Shown: piece by piece, positions 26,426 through 35,357 of the stretch
Numbering within the stretch: the first letter of the stretch is position 1
Layout of the letters: each line of letters opens with the position of its first letter
Assembly (NCBI GenBank): GCA_022614965.1
Contig: JAKEHO010000030.1
Location: forward strand, 1 to 46,399
DNA from: Gammaproteobacteria bacterium
Lineage (GTDB): Bacteria; Pseudomonadota; Gammaproteobacteria; JAKEHO01
Direction of reading: 5' to 3'
Length of the DNA: 46,399 nucleotides
The notes under the pieces: generated by a model
Seen by the model: the letters and a program-made list of their open reading frames with translations, nothing else
What the model was told of the DNA's origin: nothing
Database searches by the model: none
Program-made: the position numbers and the translations under genes

Positions 26426-27189
26426 GATAGGGCCGCCCTTCTTCGATCCGTTTCTCGATCATTCGTCTCCCGCATCACGTCGAGGAAGACCTCTTCCATC
26501 GTTCCACGGCCGTACCGTGCGATGAGCCCCTGAGGCGTGCCCTGATCGACGATCCGTCCTGCTCGCATGATCATCACATCGGTGCATATGCGCTCGACCT
26601 CCGTCATGTTGTGCGATGCCAGCAGTAATGTGGTACCCGATGACGCCTGGTAGCTGGAGAGAAAACTCCTAACACGGTCAGCCGTATCCGGGTCAAGAGA
26701 CGCGGTCGGCTCATCCAGCAGCAGGAGTTCGGGCTCGTTGATCAGGGCTTTGGCAAGGCCAACTCGCGTTTTCTGTCCAGCAGATAGGGTACGGAACGGT
26801 CGCTTTATGAACGAGGCAACCTCCAAATCTACACCTAACTGCCGAAGCCTTTTATCGACGTTCCGAACACCATACAACCGAGCGTAGACCGTCAAGTTTT
26901 CTTCGACGGTCAGTCTCTGTGGAAGATCCACATACGGCGAGGAAAAATTCATTCGCCCCAAAACCCGGTAGCGATCCCTCAGTATATCTTCGCCGAAGAC
27001 GGTGATTTGGCCGGAAGTTGGCACGATAAGGCCAAGAAGCATTGCAATCGTGGTTGTCTTGCCGGCGCCGTTAGTGCCCAACAAGCCGCAGACGGCGCCG
27101 CGCTGCACACGGAAACTCACCTCGTCGACGGCGAGTACGCTACCGTACGCTTTACTGAGGCGATTAACGTCTATTACAATGTCTGTCAT
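26422..27189 (-). CDS. ABC transporter ATP-binding protein
   Basis: A 255-residue ATPase that powers the ABC-2 permease encoded next to it. Walker A GTNGAGKTT (38-46), signature LSAGQKTRVGLAKA (135-148) and Walker B LLLLDEP (155-161) followed by TASLDPDTA are complete, as is the H-loop in LLASHNMTEV. The LSAGQ form and overall length fit the exporter class close to drug and polysaccharide ATPases. It is divergent from the secreted protein at 27312. Confidence 0.93.
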   Translation of the reverse strand: MTDIVIDVNRLSKAYGSVLAVDEVSFRVQRGAVCGLLGTNGAGKTTTIAMLLGLIVPTSGQITVFGEDILRDRYRVLGRMNFSSPYVDLPQRLTVEENLTVYARLYGVRNVDKRLRQLGVDLEVASFIKRPFRTLSAGQKTRVGLAKALINEPELLLLDEPTASLDPDTADRVRSFLSSYQASSGTTLLLASHNMTEVERICTDVMIMRAGRIVDQGTPQGLIARYGRGTMEEVFLDVMRETNDRETDRRRAALS

Positions 27190-27311
27190 CAGCTACAGAA
27201 GCGTAGGGCCTCATTAAACAATACCTGAGAACCCAGTGTGATGGAACCGCTTACCCGGGGAAGGGTCAAACGTTAAGACTCACGGGTCAGATGTCATGAG
27301 GGAAATGCCCG

Positions 27312-27875
27312 ATGTATAAGTCTTCCTGGTTTTACTACGGCCTATTGTCGTTGCTGCTCGTTGCTGCACCCCAGGTTGGGGCATACGATGGTGAAACGAC
27401 CCCGAGCACACCTAGGGATAATTCTGGAGGCGACTTTAGCGATCTCACTCTGAAGGGCATCGATGCAGTTACCCTGCAGTTTAATTGGACTTACTACGGA
27501 TCGCTGAGTGGCGATTCTAAACGATACGGGCTTGACCAAGCGGACCTCGAGAAGGCCATTACGGAGCGCTTGCAACAGGCCGGATTAGGAGTGCTCAACT
27601 ATGATGAAGCCCTCAAATCGCCGCATGCCGTGTTGATGCAGATTGACATTGGTATCTCCAGTGGCAGCTATCGCTGGTACTCCTATGCCGTAGGCGTAAA
27701 GGTCGCAAACAAGCTACCACTTTCCAACACGCAGGGTGCGTTTACGCCAACCACAATCTGGTCGGATGGCAGAGTCGGCCCTGTAGAGCAAATTGAATTG
27801 CGGCGCTTAGGCAACTACATCCTCGGGATGGTGGATCACTTTATCCAGGATTATCGGGCCCAGAATCAAGTGTAA
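27312..27875 (+). CDS. Secreted protein of unknown function
   Basis: I do not recognise this 187-residue protein. A signal peptide (about residues 1-24, ending VGA) suggests a periplasmic or outer-membrane location. The mature part starts with a Thr/Ser/Pro-rich linker, then has alternating hydrophobic strands (VTLQFNWTYYGSL, AVLMQIDIGISSG) and an amphipathic C-terminal helix. The middle stretch DLEKAITERLQQAGL resembles domains that pair a helix with a beta-sheet. GAGGGAA precedes the ATG. It is convergent with maeB. Confidence 0.72.
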   Translation: MYKSSWFYYGLLSLLLVAAPQVGAYDGETTPSTPRDNSGGDFSDLTLKGIDAVTLQFNWTYYGSLSGDSKRYGLDQADLEKAITERLQQAGLGVLNYDEALKSPHAVLMQIDIGISSGSYRWYSYAVGVKVANKLPLSNTQGAFTPTTIWSDGRVGPVEQIELRRLGNYILGMVDHFIQDYRAQNQV

Positions 27876-27912
27876 AAATTGAGTTAACGGGGCCCTCTAC
27901 AGGTCAACCGAG

Positions 27913-30288
27913 TTAGACCCGAAGATTAGCGTCCCGCGACTCAATTGGACCTGCAGCACGCGGTGTCGTGCGTGCAGTTAACAACTTCCCTGTATCGTTA
28001 TCCATCCGGTCTCGAGTCGTTACGTCCATCTGTGTCTCAACCACAGCCAACGCGGTCATATTAACGATGCGACGCACAGTCGCGGATGGCGCGAGGATAT
28101 GTGCCGGTTGCGCAATGCCAAGAAGTATTGGCCCGATTGAGACGCCGCCGGCCAACACACGAACGAGGTCGTGAGCAATATTGGCGGCGTCCAACGTCGG
28201 CATAATCAGCACGTTGGCCTCACCCCAAAACTTCGAATCGGGAAAGCTTGCTCGACGGACGTCCTCCAGCAGCGCTGCATCCGCACGCATTTCGCCTTCC
28301 ACCTCAAGATCGGGGGCCTGTTGCTTGATCAACTGAAGCGCTTCACGCATCTTTCTCGCGGTTGGCGTATCGGCACTACTATTATTCGAATGAGACAAAA
28401 GCGCGACCTTAGGCGTAATGCCAAGGCGACGAACAGCTTCCGCTGCCAGGAGGGTCATCTCCACCACCTGTTTGGCAGTGGGATCCGGCGTGATGTCAGT
28501 GTCGCAGATAAAATACGTGCCTTTCTTCAAGATTACGATATTCATCGCGGCAGGATAATCGATGCCTTCCCGGACCCCCAGCACATCAACGATATGCCTG
28601 AGATGGTCACCGTAATCCCCTTTCAAGCCGCAGATCATCGCGTCTGCTTCGCCGCGTTTCATCATCAACGCGGCAATGACAGTATTCTGCTCATGAATTA
28701 CAGCGCGCGCATCCTCTAGCGCCAAGCCCTCATCCTTCTTAATCTCGTGATACAGGGCGCAATAGTCCGAGCTGCGGGGATCGCTCTTAGGATCGACCAG
28801 TTCAAAGTCTGTTCCCGGTCTGATCCGCAATCTCGATTCCTCGATTTGTCGTGCAACTACATCAGCACGCCCGATAAGAATGGGCTGCGCCAGGCCTTCA
28901 TCAACCACCGCTTGGACCGCGCGCAGAACATTTGACTCTTCACCGTCGGCGTATACCAATCGTTTTGGCCCCCGCTTCGCGCGGTCGAATACGGGTTGCA
29001 TAAACAACACTGTGTCGAATACGTACCGAGTCAGCTGCTGGCAATACGCATTGAGATCTTCGATTGGCCTGCTCGCCACGCCGCTTTCCATTGCCGCCTT
29101 GGCTACCGCCGGCGCAAGCTTCAATATGAGTCTGGGGTCGAAGGGTTTGGGGATCAGATAATCGGGACCAAACTTGAGCTCCGTGCCACCATAGGCGGCT
29201 ACCACGATATCGGGCGCCACCTCCATCGCAAGTTCCGCAAGCGCATAGACACAAGCAATTTTCATCTCCCCAGTGATCGTAGTCGCGCCTACATCCAGGG
29301 CACCACGAAAGATATAGGGGAAACACAAAACGTTATTGACCTGATTCGGATAGTCAGATCGCCCCGTGCCGATAACGGCGTCAGGTCGCACGGCCCTAAC
29401 CTCCTCCGGCAAGATTTCCGGAATCGGATTGGCAAGCGCCAGGATCAGCGGTTTTTCTGCCATGCTCCTCACCATCTCCTGTTTCAACACGCCGGGCCCA
29501 GAAAGACCAAGGAATATATCCGCACCCTTGATGGCATCCGCAAGGGTGCGGTCGTTCGTGTCCCGGGCAAAGCGTCGCTTGTGGGGCTCCATGCTGCCAC
29601 CGCGACCCCGATAGATAACACCGGAACGATCGGTGGCAGTGATGTTCTCCTTCGGCATGCCCATCTCCGCCAGCAAATTGAGGCACGCAAGCGCTGAGGC
29701 GCCAGCCCCTGCCGTAACCAACTGGACTTGATCGAGTTGCTTTCCAACTAGCCTCAACCCGTTCAGGATTGCTGCCGCTACAATGATAGCCGTCCCGTGC
29801 TGATCGTCGTGAAAAACCGGAATTTTCAGTCGTCGACGCAGTTTACCCTCGATCTGGAAACACTCTGGCGACTTGATATCCTCAAGATTGATGCCGCCAA
29901 ATGTCGGCTCGAGACTGGCGATGATCTCAACCAGCTTGACTGGATCGGCCTCGTTAATCTCAATATCAAAAACATCAATGCCGGCAAACTTCTTGAACAG
30001 AACGCCTTTGCCTTCCATGACCGGCTTCGCAGCCAGAGGGCCGATACTGCCCATGCCGAGAACCGCTGTGCCATTGGTGATGACGGCGACGAGATTTGAT
30101 CGCGCGGTGACAGCGAACGCAGCCACAGGATCGTTAACGATCGCCTCACACGCGGCTGCAACACCGGGCGTGTAAGCGAGCGCAAGGTCGTGCTGGTTGG
30201 CCAACGGCTTGGTTGGAACCACTTCAATCTTGCCTGGTATCGGCAGGCGGTGGTATTCGAGCGCCTCTTGCTCAAGATTATTCGTCAT
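27913..30288 (-). CDS. maeB: NADP-dependent malic enzyme with phosphotransacetylase-like domain
   Basis: Decarboxylates malate to pyruvate, yielding NADPH. The 791-residue protein has an N-terminal malic enzyme part (about 1-430), with the catalytic Tyr in [10 protein letters not shown], the Lys in [10 protein letters not shown] and [10 protein letters not shown], and a C-terminal phosphate acetyltransferase-like domain (about 440-765) that is regulatory, binding acetyl-CoA in E. coli MaeB. Length is about 30 residues more than E. coli because of a C-terminal tail. A perfect 18-bp palindrome and a tight hairpin lie just upstream. Confidence 0.96.
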   Translation of the reverse strand: MTNNLEQEALEYHRLPIPGKIEVVPTKPLANQHDLALAYTPGVAAACEAIVNDPVAAFAVTARSNLVAVITNGTAVLGMGSIGPLAAKPVMEGKGVLFKKFAGIDVFDIEINEADPVKLVEIIASLEPTFGGINLEDIKSPECFQIEGKLRRRLKIPVFHDDQHGTAIIVAAAILNGLRLVGKQLDQVQLVTAGAGASALACLNLLAEMGMPKENITATDRSGVIYRGRGGSMEPHKRRFARDTNDRTLADAIKGADIFLGLSGPGVLKQEMVRSMAEKPLILALANPIPEILPEEVRAVRPDAVIGTGRSDYPNQVNNVLCFPYIFRGALDVGATTITGEMKIACVYALAELAMEVAPDIVVAAYGGTELKFGPDYLIPKPFDPRLILKLAPAVAKAAMESGVASRPIEDLNAYCQQLTRYVFDTVLFMQPVFDRAKRGPKRLVYADGEESNVLRAVQAVVDEGLAQPILIGRADVVARQIEESRLRIRPGTDFELVDPKSDPRSSDYCALYHEIKKDEGLALEDARAVIHEQNTVIAALMMKRGEADAMICGLKGDYGDHLRHIVDVLGVREGIDYPAAMNIVILKKGTYFICDTDITPDPTAKQVVEMTLLAAEAVRRLGITPKVALLSHSNNSSADTPTARKMREALQLIKQQAPDLEVEGEMRADAALLEDVRRASFPDSKFWGEANVLIMPTLDAANIAHDLVRVLAGGVSIGPILLGIAQPAHILAPSATVRRIVNMTALAVVETQMDVTTRDRMDNDTGKLLTARTTPRAAGPIESRDANLRV

Positions 30289-30303
30289 ATGTCATACCGC
30301 CAT

Positions 30304-30321
30304 GCGGCCTTGCAAGGCCGC
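30304..30321. promoter_or_regulatory. 18-bp perfect palindrome in the maeB leader
   Basis: GCGGCCTTGCAAGGCCGC reads identically on both strands and begins 16 bp before the maeB ATG, within the leader or ribosome site region. GTGCGG-CT-CCGCAC follows at 30338-30351. It could be an operator or an RNA hairpin limiting translation. Confidence 0.4.
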
Positions 30322-30508
30322 GGTCCTCGATGGGGAAGTGCGGCTCCGCACATGCTCAGCTGATGATTAGATCGCATTTAAAAAAGAATAAAAGAAAATC
30401 ACGCAAATGTCTGCAATTAAACACTACGGCAGGTGAGGGATCCGCACGAACAAAATGCTGTGCATCATTAGACAGGGCAAGAGGCGAAATAAATCACCTC
30501 CATATAAG

Positions 30509-31096
30509 CTATTTTTTACGCCTAAGGATCGCCAGGTAACCATTACTTTGGAGCCATGCAAGCAATCGTTCAAATGATTGGTTAATATCCTCGCCACCCG
30601 TATCAAGCAGCAGATCGGGATCCTCTGGAACTTCGTACGGATCATCAATTCCAGTCATTCCTCTTATTTCTCCAGCGCGAGCCTTTGCATAAAGTCCCTT
30701 AATATCGCGCTTCTCACACACGTCAAGCGCCGTTGCTACATAAATTTCAAGAAACGTCCCTTGTTCCGCTTCGACCCATCGCCTGAATGTGTTACGGACT
30801 TCAGCAAATGGCGCAATCAGTGCACAAATCGCGATACCACCATGTCGGGTTACTTGAGCCGCAACAAAGGCATTCCGCAGAATGTTGAGGCAACGATCCT
30901 CTTTTGAGTACCCAAGACCGCTGCAGAGTAATTTGCGAATTTCATCGCCATCAAGCAGGGTCACCCTGCGCGAAAACTCGTTCTCGATGTGCTTGGCAAG
31001 CGTGTGGGCGAGCGTGGACTTCCCGGAGGAGGGAAGCCCCGTGAAGAGGATGGTCAATCCACCTTCCCTAGGGTTGGTCTTCTTCATGAGGCTCAT
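30509..31096 (-). CDS. cysC: Adenylylsulfate (APS) kinase
   Basis: Phosphorylates APS to PAPS using ATP. The 195 residues contain the P-loop GLPSSGKST (20-28), LLDGDEIRKLL (48-58) and the KGLYAKARAGEIRGMTGIDDPYE segment that covers the active site. The wording LGYSKEDRCLNILRNAF resembles APS kinase domains found fused to ATP sulfurylase. It stands alone: no cysD, cysN or sulfurylase gene is adjacent. A GAGG site four bases before the first ATG supports that start over an internal ATG three codons later. Confidence 0.92.
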   Translation of the reverse strand: MSLMKKTNPREGGLTILFTGLPSSGKSTLAHTLAKHIENEFSRRVTLLDGDEIRKLLCSGLGYSKEDRCLNILRNAFVAAQVTRHGGIAICALIAPFAEVRNTFRRWVEAEQGTFLEIYVATALDVCEKRDIKGLYAKARAGEIRGMTGIDDPYEVPEDPDLLLDTGGEDINQSFERLLAWLQSNGYLAILRRKK

Positions 31097-31352
31097 TGCA
31101 CCTCAACGGGCCTGCACGCTGTGAACCATGGCCACCCCGAGGTGGCACCCCAAAACGAGCGGCGATTCTACCAGGATTTCAGCCAGTCCTGTAGGCTAAG
31201 GTCTGCGAATTCCCCACAACGCAGCCGCTTCGTCCTGTGTTTGGGTCCGTCCAATCCTCCGTCCACCCCATTTCCAACCCCAGCTCCCCTGTGACTCTTC
31301 AATGGCACGCACAACTGTGCCATCATGCCATCATGATGAGAAAGGGCGACTC

Positions 31353-32162
31353 ATGAACATTGCTGCCGTAAGCATTGGCGCGATCATTTTGTACCTCGCC
31401 GCGGCGTCCCGTGTTGCTATCGCTCTGTTTCATGCACCAAACAGCGCCCAACACGTCAAGGTTCAGACCATCAGTCTTGGCATGCTTGCCATCATTCTGC
31501 ATGGCGCGGTGCTATATCAAGCCATTGTCACAAGCAGCGGGCTCAACATGGGGTTTTTCAATGCGCTCTCGTTGGTTGCCTGGATGGTCGCTGTGGCTCT
31601 TTTAATCACAGCAATCGCCAAGCCTTTGGAAAACCTCGCCATCATACTGTTACCGCTTGCGGCCTTGTCGATCGCGCTGGAGAGGTATTTCCCGACGACC
31701 CGCATTCTCCCGGACAGTGCACCGATGGGGCTGCGCGTGCACGTGTTGCTCTCCGTAATAGCTTACAGTTTGCTCACCATCGCCGCATTTCAGGCGCTGT
31801 TGCTGGCTATTCAGGACAGGCAGCTTCGAAACAAGCGCCCTGTTCGGATCATTCACGCGTTGCCGCCGCTGCAGACCATGGAGACCTTGCTCTTCCAGAT
31901 CATCGGGATCGGCTTCTTTCTACTCAGCCTGAGCCTGATCAGCGGTCTGATGTTCGTGGAAGATCTCTTCGCCCAGCATCTCGTGCACAAAACCGTATTG
32001 TCGATCGTCGCATGGCTGGTGTTTGCCGTCCTCTTGTGGGGTCGATGGCATTTTGGCTGGCGAGGCCGCAGAGCAATCGCCTGGACACTAGGGGGCTTTG
32101 TGGCCCTCATGCTCGCCTACTTTGGTAGCAAGGTTGCGCTTGAACTCATTCTTCACCGTTAA
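31353..32162 (+). CDS. ypjD: CcsA/YpjD-family inner-membrane protein
   Basis: A 269-residue membrane protein with eight or so hydrophobic helices of the cytochrome c assembly (CcsA/CcmF-like) superfamily. The family core is seen in LRVHVLLSVIAYSLLTIAAFQALLL. E. coli ypjD lies beside yfjD, as here. A haem-handling role is suggested by the fold but unproven. The ATG at 31353, with GAAAGGG upstream, is preferred over an ATG 17 codons earlier, which adds a hydrophilic non-family tail. It is divergent from cysC. Confidence 0.86.
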   Translation: MNIAAVSIGAIILYLAAASRVAIALFHAPNSAQHVKVQTISLGMLAIILHGAVLYQAIVTSSGLNMGFFNALSLVAWMVAVALLITAIAKPLENLAIILLPLAALSIALERYFPTTRILPDSAPMGLRVHVLLSVIAYSLLTIAAFQALLLAIQDRQLRNKRPVRIIHALPPLQTMETLLFQIIGIGFFLLSLSLISGLMFVEDLFAQHLVHKTVLSIVAWLVFAVLLWGRWHFGWRGRRAIAWTLGGFVALMLAYFGSKVALELILHR

Positions 32163-32267
32163 TCTGAAAGTTAACCCATTCGCCATAGGTATGGCGACAC
32201 TTGACAATGCCACGCACTGTCCATAGAAAATACACGTTGCACCCCCTATAAGAGGCACATCCTTCTC

Positions 32268-33572
32268 TTGCACGAAATCCCCCTAGGTATTCTCTTCGGC
32301 GCGTTGTTCGTGCTGATCCTGCTCTCAGCTTTCTTTTCTGGTTCAGAGACTGCCATGATGGCGCTCAATCGCTACCGGCTGCGTCATCTGACACGCAGGA
32401 AGCATAAGGGGGCGACGCGTGCTAGCAAATTACTTGAGCGGCCAGATCGCTTGATCGGTCTGGTCCTGCTTGGCAACAACTTCGCCAACATCCTCGCCTC
32501 GGCCATTGCTACAGTGATTGCGATTCAGCTGTTGGGGGAAATCGGCATCGCCATCTCCGCCATTTTACTCACACTTATCATTCTGATCTTCGCGGAGGTT
32601 GCTCCCAAGACCGTCGCTGCGCTTCATCCAGAACGCATTGCCTTCCCTATGTCGTATGTACTCAGTCCCTTGCTCAAACTTCTCTACCCTTTAGTGTGGA
32701 TTGTAAATGTCGTCGCAAACGGATTTATAAGATTACTCGGCATCAGTCCTGAGGAAGTCAAAGAAACGCCTCTCAGTCGCGAGGAATTACGCAGCATCGT
32801 GAGAGAAACCGGATCGATGGTATCGAAGCGCCACAAACAGATGCTGATCAGTATCCTCGATCTCGACAAGGCTGCAGTTGAGGACATTATGGTTCCCCGC
32901 AATGAAGTAGTTGGTATTGACCTCGATGATGACGAAGACAAGATCATGGAAACGCTTATTAACTACCGGCATACGCGGCTACCCGTCTATCGCGGTGACA
33001 TAAACAACGTCGTCGGCATTTTACATTCTCGCAAGGTGCCACGATTGTTTGCCGACGGCGAAACAGTCTCCGTTGACGCCCTGAAAGCCCTTCTCGATGA
33101 GCCGTATTATGTTCCCGGGGGAACGCAGTTACACACTCAATTAGCCAACTTCCAGCGCAATAAAGAGCGGGTTGGATTGGTCGTCGATGAGTACGGTGTA
33201 ATTCAAGGCCTCATTACCCTAGAACACATCCTCGAAGAGATCGTCGGCGAGTTCACCACAGACCCTCAGACGTACAGTCGGGATATCCACCCTTTGGAAG
33301 ATGGATCCTACCTTGTCGATGGCGGCGCAAACATCCGCGACCTAAACCGGACACTGCACTGGCGCCTGCCGACCGATGGGCCGAAGACACTGAACGGTCT
33401 GGTGCTCGAGCGCCTTGAGTCCATCCCGGAGCCGGGCACGAGCTTGCGGATCGCCGGCTATACCGTCGAGATTGTGCAGACTACCCGTAACGCCGTGAAG
33501 GTGGCGCGGCTGAGCTCCTATTCGCAAGTGACGAACTCAAACACCAAAGAGAGTCCAGACAAACCGGCCTGA
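32268..33572 (+). CDS. yfjD: CNNM/CorB-type transporter (YfjD family)
   Basis: A 434-residue membrane protein in CorB order: an N-terminal DUF21 transmembrane domain (about 1-185, FFSGSETAMMALNRYRLRHL at the start), two CBS domains (about 200-325, including IMVPRNEVVGI and LVVDEYGVIQGLITLEHILEEIVGE) and a C-terminal CorC_HlyC domain. Members are linked to magnesium or cobalt transport or resistance. Translation begins at TTG with AGAGG about 12 bases upstream; no ATG is available before the conserved start. It follows ypjD as in E. coli. Confidence 0.9.
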   Translation: MHEIPLGILFGALFVLILLSAFFSGSETAMMALNRYRLRHLTRRKHKGATRASKLLERPDRLIGLVLLGNNFANILASAIATVIAIQLLGEIGIAISAILLTLIILIFAEVAPKTVAALHPERIAFPMSYVLSPLLKLLYPLVWIVNVVANGFIRLLGISPEEVKETPLSREELRSIVRETGSMVSKRHKQMLISILDLDKAAVEDIMVPRNEVVGIDLDDDEDKIMETLINYRHTRLPVYRGDINNVVGILHSRKVPRLFADGETVSVDALKALLDEPYYVPGGTQLHTQLANFQRNKERVGLVVDEYGVIQGLITLEHILEEIVGEFTTDPQTYSRDIHPLEDGSYLVDGGANIRDLNRTLHWRLPTDGPKTLNGLVLERLESIPEPGTSLRIAGYTVEIVQTTRNAVKVARLSSYSQVTNSNTKESPDKPA

Positions 33573-33607
33573 AGGCGTCCGGGCGATGCACTCGTGTCCT
33601 ACTCAAT

Positions 33608-34978
33608 TCAAAAGTGCCCCAGCGCTTCTTCAATCCGGGTGATGGCCTTCACCGAGAGGCCCGAGATCCCCTTCTTGGGTGCATTGGCTGAGGGAACAAT
33701 GGCGCGCCGAAACCCGTGCTTCGCAGCCTCCCGGAGCCGTTCTGGTCCGCTTTGCACCGGTCGGATTTCACCGGCCAATCCAACCTCCCCAAAAACCACG
33801 AGATCGCGCGGCAAGGGCTGGTTTCTGAGACTCGACATGATGGCTAACAGGATAGCGAGATCGGCCCCAGTCTCGCTCACCCGAACACCGCCCACTACAT
33901 TCACGAAGACATCGTGCTCATAGGTGGCGACACCCCCATGACGGTGAAGCACCGCGAGCAACATGGCGAGCCGGTTCGATTCAAGACCCACTGTGACCCG
34001 CCGCGGGTTCGCGAGATGCGTGGTATCTACTAGGGCCTGGACTTCCACCAACAGAGGGCGGGTCCCTTCGCGGGTTACCATGATCACGCTGCCCGCGACA
34101 TCCACCTCGTGCCGCGAGAGAAAGATGGCCGACGGGTTGCTCACTTCACGGAGCCCTTTATCCGTCATGGCGAACACACCAAGTTCGTTAACCGCACCAT
34201 AACGATTCTTGACAGCTCGTATCACTCGAAATCGGCTACCACTGTCGCCCTCAAAGTACAGGACCGTATCGACCATGTGTTCCAATACACGGGGGCCCGC
34301 CAACGTACCTTCTTTTGTCACGTGGCCAACGAGAAACACCGCCGTACCCATCTCTTTCGCGTAACGCACAAGTTGTGCGGCACTTTCCCGAACCTGGGCA
34401 ACCGCACCGGGCGCGGATTGCAGGCTGTCGGTATAGAGCGTCTGAATCGAATCGATGACCATAACTTGCGGGCGTTCCTTGGCGGCGAGTTTCAGGATCC
34501 CTTCCACATTGGTTTCGGTGAGAAGGCGGAGTCCCTTTGCATTTAGCCCTAGGCGATGGGCTCGCAGGCTGATTTGTTGCATCGACTCCTCACCTGTAAC
34601 GTACAAGGTCTTAACCCCAAGCGCCTCGGCCATTGCTATGAGAGTCTGGATGAGCAGGGTCGACTTACCAATACCGGGATCGCCTCCGATCAGGACGACC
34701 GAACCCGTCACCACTCCGCCACCGATGGCCCGATCAAGCTCAGCGATCCCTGTTCGCATGCGTACCTCGTCGCCAGGTTGCACCTCCTCAAGCGAACAGA
34801 TTGCTGAAGGGGAACTTGCGTACCCAACAAAGCGTGACTGACGCTTTCCGACCCGGCCCTCCTCCACTACCACCTCGATCATCGTGTTCCAGGTGCCGCA
34901 CTCCGGGCATTGGCCCGACCATTTCGGCGCCGCGGCCCCGCATTCCTGGCACTGGTATTGAACGTTACCGCGGGCCAT
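33608..34978 (-). CDS. radA: DNA repair protein RadA
   Basis: A RecA-like branch-migration ATPase used in recombination repair. The ATG at 34978 gives 456 residues beginning with the zinc finger CQECG...CPECG (Cys10, 13, 24, 27). Walker A is GGDPGIGKST (98-107), the RadA-specific KNRYG motif lies near 256 and a Lon-protease-like domain ends the protein. It overlaps the tail of the deleted alr gene by 14 bp, so a longer upstream reading is rejected. It is the last gene of the rnr-to-radA run. Confidence 0.96.
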   Translation of the reverse strand: MARGNVQYQCQECGAAAPKWSGQCPECGTWNTMIEVVVEEGRVGKRQSRFVGYASSPSAICSLEEVQPGDEVRMRTGIAELDRAIGGGVVTGSVVLIGGDPGIGKSTLLIQTLIAMAEALGVKTLYVTGEESMQQISLRAHRLGLNAKGLRLLTETNVEGILKLAAKERPQVMVIDSIQTLYTDSLQSAPGAVAQVRESAAQLVRYAKEMGTAVFLVGHVTKEGTLAGPRVLEHMVDTVLYFEGDSGSRFRVIRAVKNRYGAVNELGVFAMTDKGLREVSNPSAIFLSRHEVDVAGSVIMVTREGTRPLLVEVQALVDTTHLANPRRVTVGLESNRLAMLLAVLHRHGGVATYEHDVFVNVVGGVRVSETGADLAILLAIMSSLRNQPLPRDLVVFGEVGLAGEIRPVQSGPERLREAAKHGFRRAIVPSANAPKKGISGLSVKAITRIEEALGHF

Positions 34979-35357
34979 TTTCGATAAACCGGATACGTTT
35001 GTTGACGCCGCAAAGTAGCTCGTAGGGAATGGTGTCCGCTTGTTTGGCGATAATCTCAAGCGGCAAGCCCTTGCCCCACAAAACCATGGTGTCGCCCACC
35101 CTGGCGCGGGGCGCCTTGCGCAGATCCACACTCAACATGTCCATTGATACCTGCCCAACCAAGGGGACTGCCTGCCCCTTAACAAGGACCGGCGTTTCGC
35201 AGGAGTTGAGCACACACGCAACCCGAACAAGTCCGTGCCCGTAGGCATTGGCCTTGACAACCGCCATGATCTTTTGTTGGGGAGCGAGCTTGCGGGCGAA
35301 ATTGAGGTTAGCGCTGAGCGCCTCAAGGTCGATAACGGCGCATGTCGGTCGGCTCAT
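34965..35357 (-). pseudogene. alr: Alanine racemase with large in-frame internal deletion
   Basis: The open frame of 130 codons joins both ends of alanine racemase, which is normally about 360 residues. Residues 1-50 are the N-terminus with the PLP lysine, Lys35 in AVVKANAYGHG; residues 54-130 are the C-terminal domain (TPVLVKGQAVPLVG, SMDMLSVDL, IPYELLCGV). About 230 residues between are missing, including most of the PLP barrel and the second catalytic base, the Tyr of the RPGxxLYG motif. The frame, start (ATGA overlap with dnaB) and stop are intact. It is almost certainly inactive as a racemase; an assembly collapse is an alternative. Confidence 0.85.

Noticed and set aside
34965..35357. 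Frameshift as the cause of the short alr
   Set aside because: Both ends are in a single open frame and the middle region is missing in all frames, so this is a deletion.
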